A DNA stretch of 10,427 bases, taken from an uncultured Nitrospinaceae bacterium. Its GTDB lineage: Bacteria > Nitrospinota > Nitrospinia > Nitrospinales > VA-1. The translations under genes and the position numbers were made by a program. The stretch covers positions 1 through 10,427 of the forward strand of contig CAJJDL010000201.1 of NCBI GenBank assembly GCA_905182935.1, in the 5' to 3' direction. Shown one piece after another: positions 6,287 through 10,427 of this stretch (position 1 is the stretch's first letter; each line of letters begins with the position of its first letter). The notes under the pieces were generated by a model that saw only the letters and a program-made list of their open reading frames with translations, did no database searches and was not told the origin of the DNA.

Positions 6287-8227
6287 ATGGCGAAACGTAA
6301 AAAAAAAATAATCGTTATTGGGGGTGGTTTGACGGGACTTTCACTCGCAATGAAAATCTGCGAGCGCAATGCCGAGGTGGTTATCGTCTCTTACCAGTCT
6401 CTAAAAAGATCTCATTCTGTATGTGCTCAGGGAGGTATCAATGCAGCGATTGACGCAAGAAATGAAGGAGATTCTCCCGAAAACCATTTTTACGACACGA
6501 TTAAAGGTGGAGATTTTCTAGCTCATCAGCCTCTAGTGAGGGACATGTGCTACCAGGCACCGGCAATTATTCATCTATTGGACCGTATTGGAGTTGCATT
6601 CAACCGAACTGGTGAAGGTCACCTGGAGTTTAGGCGTTTTGGTGGAACTTTATATTCACGGACTGCATTTGCCGGTGCAACCACGGGGCAGCAATTAGTT
6701 TATGCTTTGGATGAGCAGGTTCGTCGATTCCAGCACGATGGTTCAGTAGAGACTCTTGAATGGCATGAGTACCTAGGAGCTGTTCTTGACTCACAGGGTA
6801 TTTGTAGAGGTGCTGTACTTCAAGATTTGCGAACTAACACAGTATTTACCTTAGCAGGAGATGCAGTAGTACTTGCTACAGGTGGACCAGGCCAGGTCTA
6901 TGTAAAATCCACTAATTCAACTGTTAATACAGGTGCTGCAGCAACGATGGCCTACCTTCAGGGTGCCAAGTATGGCAATGGTGAATTTATTCAGATCCAC
7001 CCTACTGCTATCCCCGGGCCGGACAAACTGCGCTTAATGAGTGAATCTGCTAGAGGGGAAGGAGGACGTCTTTGGGTTCCAAGAAAAGCTGGTGATGCAA
7101 GACCTCCAAAATCAATCCCCGATAGAGAGCGCAACTACTTTCTGGAAGAAAAATTTCCTCTATTTGGAAACCTTGTACCACGCGATGTTGCCTCACGAGA
7201 AATTCACGATATCGTCTATAACCAACACTTAGGAATTGCCGGAGAACCTATGGTCTATCTCGACCTAACTCACAAATCCAGGGAGTTTCTTGAAGATCGT
7301 TTGGGAGGAATTATAGATATTTATAAAAAGTTTACAGGTGATGACCCAAAAGATGTTCCTATGAAAATTTTGCCCGCTGTTCATTACTCCATGGGTGGTT
7401 TATGGACTGACTATGAATCTGATGGAAACGGCATGATCGAACATGGTTCTCCGAGAAATCAGGCTACTTCGATACCTGGTCTTTATGCCGGTGGAGAAGC
7501 AGACTATCAGTACCATGGAGCTAATAGGCTAGGAGCTAATTCGCTACTTAGCTGTATTTATACTGGACTAATGATGTGTCGAGGAATTTTTACCTATATT
7601 GACAATCAAGATAAGTCTGTTGACGATATCTCCTCAACAATTTTTGGTGATGCCAAAAATCATTGGGAAAGCCGATTAAAAGAAATCAAAGCAATGAAAG
7701 GCAAAGAAAACCCTTATCAACTGCATATAGAACTGGGCGATATTATGATGAGCAATGTCTTAATCGTTCGAGAAAATAAAAAATTAGAAAAAACAATTAC
7801 TGCTATAGACGATATCAAAACTCGATTTAAGGATTTAAATTGTGTTGATACCTCAGACTGGGCTAACCCAACGCCAAGTTTCATTAATCAATTGTATTGT
7901 ATGATCGAGCTATCCAGAGTTATTGCGAAAGGAGCAATTATGCGAGACGAATTTCGTGGCGCGCATTACAAACCAGAATTTGATCTCAAACAACCCTCTA
8001 AATTTGACCCAAATGAGTACATTGACTACTTGGAAAAGAAAAATGATGGAGAAGTTCCAGAAAATGCTTTTCCTAAAGGGCACCTTGACTACATGAAACG
8101 CTTCGAAGCTAACAATAAAAACTGGCTCAAATCAACCATAGCTGAGTATAAAAATGACAAACCAGAAATTAGCTATGAACCTGTGGACACCTCAATAGTT
8201 ACGCCACGTCCACGGAAGTACGACTAA
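6287..8227 (+). CDS. sdhA: Succinate dehydrogenase flavoprotein subunit
   Basis: This cytoplasm-facing subunit oxidises succinate to fumarate with covalently bound FAD. Its 646 residues begin with the FAD dinucleotide motif GGGLTG (12-17). His43 in SHSVCAQGG is the flavin-linking histidine. Active-site residues are visible: His238 (HPTA), Arg261 in the GEGGR loop, Arg299 (PRDVASR), His366 (HYSMGG) and Arg414 (GANRLG). HSVCAQGGINAA, GDSPENHF and GGDFLAHQP follow the Bacillus-type sequence rather than the Bacteroidetes type. A short extra loop (about 264-283, PRKAGDARPPKSIP) is inserted relative to my recollection of the Bacillus protein. The C-terminal helical and cap regions appear complete. 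AGGA at 6275-6278, inside the end of sdhC, sits 8 bases before the ATG. A run of nine A's begins 12 bases into the gene (6299-6307). Confidence 0.97.
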   Translation: MAKRKKKIIVIGGGLTGLSLAMKICERNAEVVIVSYQSLKRSHSVCAQGGINAAIDARNEGDSPENHFYDTIKGGDFLAHQPLVRDMCYQAPAIIHLLDRIGVAFNRTGEGHLEFRRFGGTLYSRTAFAGATTGQQLVYALDEQVRRFQHDGSVETLEWHEYLGAVLDSQGICRGAVLQDLRTNTVFTLAGDAVVLATGGPGQVYVKSTNSTVNTGAAATMAYLQGAKYGNGEFIQIHPTAIPGPDKLRLMSESARGEGGRLWVPRKAGDARPPKSIPDRERNYFLEEKFPLFGNLVPRDVASREIHDIVYNQHLGIAGEPMVYLDLTHKSREFLEDRLGGIIDIYKKFTGDDPKDVPMKILPAVHYSMGGLWTDYESDGNGMIEHGSPRNQATSIPGLYAGGEADYQYHGANRLGANSLLSCIYTGLMMCRGIFTYIDNQDKSVDDISSTIFGDAKNHWESRLKEIKAMKGKENPYQLHIELGDIMMSNVLIVRENKKLEKTITAIDDIKTRFKDLNCVDTSDWANPTPSFINQLYCMIELSRVIAKGAIMRDEFRGAHYKPEFDLKQPSKFDPNEYIDYLEKKNDGEVPENAFPKGHLDYMKRFEANNKNWLKSTIAEYKNDKPEISYEPVDTSIVTPRPRKYD

Positions 8228-8991
8228 TGAAAGGAAATATCGTGAACGAAAAAACCGTAAAACTTAAAATAAAACGCCAAGACAAACCAAACTCAAAAAT
8301 ATATTGGCAAGAATTTAAAATACCTTACAAAGAGCGCCTTAATGTAATTGCTTGCCTTCAAGATATCCAGAGAAACCCAACTACTCAATTAGGTGAGTCT
8401 GTCAACCCAGTCACTTGGGACTGTAATTGCCTTGAGGAGACTTGTGGTTCTTGCACCATGCTAATCAATGGTAAAGTAAGACAAGCTTGCACTGCGTTAA
8501 TAGACTCATTGGAGCAGCCTGTGATTTTGGAGCCGATGTCTAAGTTTCCAGTAGTGCGTGATCTACAAGTAGACCGAAGCCGAATGTTTGAAAATCTAAA
8601 AAAAGTTAAAGCATGGGTGGAAATCGATGGGACCCATGATATTGGTGAAGGTCCGATAATGTCAGACAAAGTTAGGTCTCAGCGTTATGCCCTGTCTGAG
8701 TGTATGTCATGCGGATGTTGTCTAGAGGCCTGTCCACAATTTTCATTAACTAATAACTTTTTGGGTGCTGCTACCTTCAGCCAAGTACGTCTATTCAACC
8801 TACATCCTTCAGGGTCCATGTTAAAAGAAGAACGGTTGGATGCTGTAATGGGAGAAGGTGGAATCACCGATTGTGGTAATGCCCAAGTATGCGTAGAAGT
8901 TTGTCCTAAGAGTATTCCTCTAACAGAATCCATTGCCGATATCGGACGACAAACTACCCTGCAAACTCTTAAAAACATATTCATGAAATAA
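8227..8991 (+). CDS. sdhB: Succinate dehydrogenase iron-sulfur subunit
   Basis: This subunit carries electrons from FAD in SdhA to the hemes and quinone of SdhC through three clusters. Residues 1-110 form the plant-type ferredoxin domain with [2Fe-2S] ligands Cys68, 73, 76 and 88 (Cx4CxxC...C). The C-terminal domain has CMSCGCCLEACP (159-170) and CGNAQVCVEVCP (216-227), which together bind the [4Fe-4S] and [3Fe-4S] clusters. FPVVRDLQVDRSRMF is the conserved inter-domain segment. ATG 8227 overlaps the sdhA stop by one base (TAATG) and has GGAAG 8 bases upstream. In-frame GTG 8242 has AAAGGA 6 bases upstream and gives an N-terminus (MNEKTVKLKIKRQD) that better matches Bacillus SdhB, so the mature protein may be 249 rather than 254 residues. 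It is the last gene of the operon. Confidence 0.96.
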   Translation: MKGNIVNEKTVKLKIKRQDKPNSKIYWQEFKIPYKERLNVIACLQDIQRNPTTQLGESVNPVTWDCNCLEETCGSCTMLINGKVRQACTALIDSLEQPVILEPMSKFPVVRDLQVDRSRMFENLKKVKAWVEIDGTHDIGEGPIMSDKVRSQRYALSECMSCGCCLEACPQFSLTNNFLGAATFSQVRLFNLHPSGSMLKEERLDAVMGEGGITDCGNAQVCVEVCPKSIPLTESIADIGRQTTLQTLKNIFMK

Positions 8992-9036
8992 CTCGATTAA
9001 GGTCGAAATTTCATTTTGCTAGGCAAGCTCTATAGG

Positions 9037-9048
9037 TTTTGCTAAAAT
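9037..9048 (+). promoter_or_regulatory. Candidate extended -10 promoter for ispH, with direct repeats
   Basis: TGCTAAAAT (9040-9048) is a TGn-TAAAAT extended -10 element, 51 bases before the ispH ATG. The 8-mer TTTTGCTA occurs at 9014-9021 and again at 9037-9044, 23 bases apart, the second copy overlapping the -10. A strictly palindromic ATAAAATTTTAT lies in the leader at 9066-9077. No good -35 is visible, so this promoter is tentative, and ispH may also be read from sdhCAB. Confidence 0.35.
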
Positions 9049-9099
9049 CAACCCTTTATTAGATAATAAAATTTTATCCACTTAAGGATTAATATTGTT

Positions 9100-9978
9100 A
9101 TGAAAGTATCACTTGCCAACGCTTTAGGCACTTGTTTTGGAGTCGAAGATGCTATCACTATGGCTATGACTCCTGAATTTGGAAAAAATCTCACAATTGT
9201 AGGGCAATTGGTCCACAATCCACAAATCAATGAATCGCTTAAAAAAAATGGTGTATCACTAGTTAATAATATTGACGCTATCGACAAGATCAAAACTAAG
9301 AAAGTTATGATAACTGCTCATGGAGCAGCTCAGAAAACTAAAGACAAGCTCGAAGATGCTGGTTTCACGGTTTACGATGCTAGTTGCCCTCTAGTCATGC
9401 GAGTGCATAAAACTATCCAGTCCATGGTAACAAAAGGCTATTACCCTGTTGTCATAGGACAACATGACCATGTAGAAGTGAAAGGTATTGTAGGCGACCT
9501 CGAAGATTACCTCGTCATTAGCGGAGAAAGTGATATAACAAAAATTCAACGTTCAGGAAAAAGAAAGCTAGGCATTGTAAGTCAAACAACCTTACAAGTA
9601 GAAAAGGTGGAACATCTGGTCAAAAAAATTAGAGATAAGAGTTATGTCGATGACGTATATTTTGTCAATACTATCTGCCAACCAACACGTGACCGACAGG
9701 TTGCTGTAAGAGACTTAGCAGAGCAAGTTGACATCATGATAGTTATTGGTGGATATAACTCGTCAAACACAAAAAAACTTGTACAGGTATGCGAAGAAAA
9801 AAATATTCTAGCATTTCACATCGAATCTTATTCACAACTAAAAAAAGATTGGTTTTATAATAGAGCCCATGTCGGCATAACTGCAGGCACAAGTACTCCC
9901 GAACATGTAATAAACGAAGTACATGAGGCAATTCTTGAAATCGCTAAAACAACAGGTTCGGAGCCAGCCGTTCATTAA
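9100..9978 (+). CDS. ispH: 4-hydroxy-3-methylbut-2-enyl diphosphate reductase (IspH/LytB), divergent branch
   Basis: IspH catalyses the last step of the MEP pathway, reducing HMBPP to IPP and DMAPP with a [4Fe-4S] cluster. The 292-residue protein keeps the three cluster cysteines at 12 (TCFGV), 96 (ASCPLV) and 193 (NTICQPT). Substrate-site residues include His39 (VHN), His74 (AHG), His124 and Glu126, SQTT (161-164) and SSNT (221-224). GITAGTSTPEHV near the C-terminus is family-typical. Cys12, Cys96 and Glu126 fall at the same numbers as in E. coli IspH. The loop around the catalytic glutamate reads QHDHVEVKG instead of the common HxGHPEVxG, and CFGV replaces the common FCAGV, so this is a divergent subfamily, still with all catalytic residues. 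AAGGA (9084-9088) lies 11 bases before the ATG. A squalene-synthase-like gene follows 139 bases downstream. Confidence 0.94.
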   Translation: MKVSLANALGTCFGVEDAITMAMTPEFGKNLTIVGQLVHNPQINESLKKNGVSLVNNIDAIDKIKTKKVMITAHGAAQKTKDKLEDAGFTVYDASCPLVMRVHKTIQSMVTKGYYPVVIGQHDHVEVKGIVGDLEDYLVISGESDITKIQRSGKRKLGIVSQTTLQVEKVEHLVKKIRDKSYVDDVYFVNTICQPTRDRQVAVRDLAEQVDIMIVIGGYNSSNTKKLVQVCEEKNILAFHIESYSQLKKDWFYNRAHVGITAGTSTPEHVINEVHEAILEIAKTTGSEPAVH

Positions 9979-9987
9979 CCATTTTTT
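9955..9987 (+). terminator. Weak candidate intrinsic terminator after ispH
   Basis: GGTT (9955-9958) can pair with AACC (9977-9980), with an inner CGG/CCG stem (9959-9961 with 9968-9970). A run of six T's follows at 9982-9987. The stem is interrupted by an asymmetric bulge and includes the ispH stop codon, so termination would be partial at best. Confidence 0.3.
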
Positions 9988-10090
9988 AATAAGTCTTCTT
10001 CTTTAAAAACCTACATTATAGAAAGTTTAGGTTAGAATTCTTTATAAAAATTTCTCAAATATAACTTTTATCTAATTAAAAAATTTGGCA

Positions 10091-10113
10091 GGAAGAGTTG
10101 AGCCTGCTCTTCT
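10091..10113 (+). promoter_or_regulatory. Hairpin overlapping the putative ribosome binding site of the squalene-synthase-like gene
   Basis: GAAGAG (10092-10097) and CTCTTC (10107-10112) form a perfect 6-bp stem, plus one G-T pair at 10091/10113, around a 9-base loop. The Shine-Dalgarno-like AGGAAGAG lies at 10090-10097, in the 5' arm and too far (20 bases) from the ATG at 10118 unless the hairpin folds. The arrangement and flanking CTAATT resemble the element before sdhC. Confidence 0.4.
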
Positions 10114-10117
10114 AATT

Positions 10118-10427
10118 ATGGAAGATTGGAAATACTGCGTCGAAATATTACCAAAAGTTAGTAGAACTTTTGCATTAAATATTTCTGTACTTAAGGGAAA
10201 TATACATAAAAGCATTTTAGTTGCCTATCTTTTTTGCCGTGCGATTGACACTGTGGAAGATGCTGCAAAACTGGAAGGTCCTGATAAAATAGCACTCCTC
10301 ATAAATTTTGCATCTCTTTTAAAAAATACTACGGATAGAGAGTACTCGCTAAATCAATGGATAAAGAACATAACTATTGTTGATGGGAGCCCCTCTGACC
10401 TCGACCTCTTACGTAATACTCAAAGAG
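10118..10427 (+). CDS. Squalene/phytoene synthase-family protein, 5' part only
   Basis: The gene runs off the right edge after 103 codons. Its start reads MEDWKYCVEILPKVSRTFAL. LPKVSRTFAL followed by AYLFCRAIDTVEDA is the signature of the head-to-head prenyl transferase family. The first aspartate-rich, Mg-binding motif is DTVED (44-48), closer to the DTxED of squalene synthases than to the DDxxD of phytoene synthases, so condensation of two farnesyl diphosphates to squalene is the better guess. The second aspartate motif and the rest of the catalytic core lie outside the window. It follows ispH on the same strand, consistent with a small isoprenoid cluster for hopanoid, sterol or carotenoid lipids. 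ATG 10118 fits the family start; in-frame TTG 10085 is an alternative. Confidence 0.85.
   Translation, partial: MEDWKYCVEILPKVSRTFALNISVLKGNIHKSILVAYLFCRAIDTVEDAAKLEGPDKIALLINFASLLKNTTDREYSLNQWIKNITIVDGSPSDLDLLRNTQR

Noticed and set aside
10008..10033. AACCTA/TAGGTT inverted repeat after ispH
   Set aside because: A 6-bp stem with a 14-base loop and no T-run is weak and likely by chance in this composition.

Overview
The window reads as chromosomal DNA from an AT-rich bacterium. It has housekeeping genes, no mobile elements, no tRNA or rRNA, and no CRISPR array. The aspartyl-tRNA synthetase has the long bacterial architecture with a GAD-type insertion. Succinate dehydrogenase is the type-B, Bacillus-like three-subunit form, and IspH has a divergent active-site loop. 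I cannot name the phylum from sequence alone. The mix of type-B SdhCAB, a MauM/NapG-like ferredoxin and a squalene-synthase-like enzyme would suit an uncultivated, possibly marine, lineage outside the well-studied proteobacteria, but that is an inference.

Layout, left to right (+ strand unless stated). Bases 1-301 are non-coding AT-rich DNA with a clear 8-bp hairpin. 302-796 encodes an unrecognised acidic 164-residue protein. 844-2184 encodes a 446-residue protein with four [4Fe-4S] motifs of the MauM/NapG type behind a roughly 200-residue acidic extension; the two genes are probably co-transcribed. 2185-2598 is a gene-free spacer with a candidate promoter for aspS (2599-4365). On the - strand, 4401-5339 (or to 5378) encodes a D-2-hydroxyacid dehydrogenase, convergent with aspS and divergent from sdhC. 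The divergent spacer contains a dyad overlapping a candidate extended -10 promoter. sdhC, sdhA and sdhB (5604-8991) form a tight operon for the membrane succinate:quinone oxidoreductase. ispH (9100-9978) and a squalene/phytoene synthase-family gene cut off by the window edge (from 10118) follow.

Functionally, sdhCAB links the TCA cycle to the quinone pool. IspH makes IPP/DMAPP by the MEP pathway, and the last gene probably condenses two prenyl diphosphates (squalene type), so the right end is a small isoprenoid module. The left pair is the least understood part: a multi-cluster ferredoxin without its usual membrane partner, next to an unknown small protein. The most unusual nucleotide-level signal is a similar short hairpin directly in front of both sdhC and the squalene-synthase-like gene, with purine-rich Shine-Dalgarno-like bases in its 5' arm.
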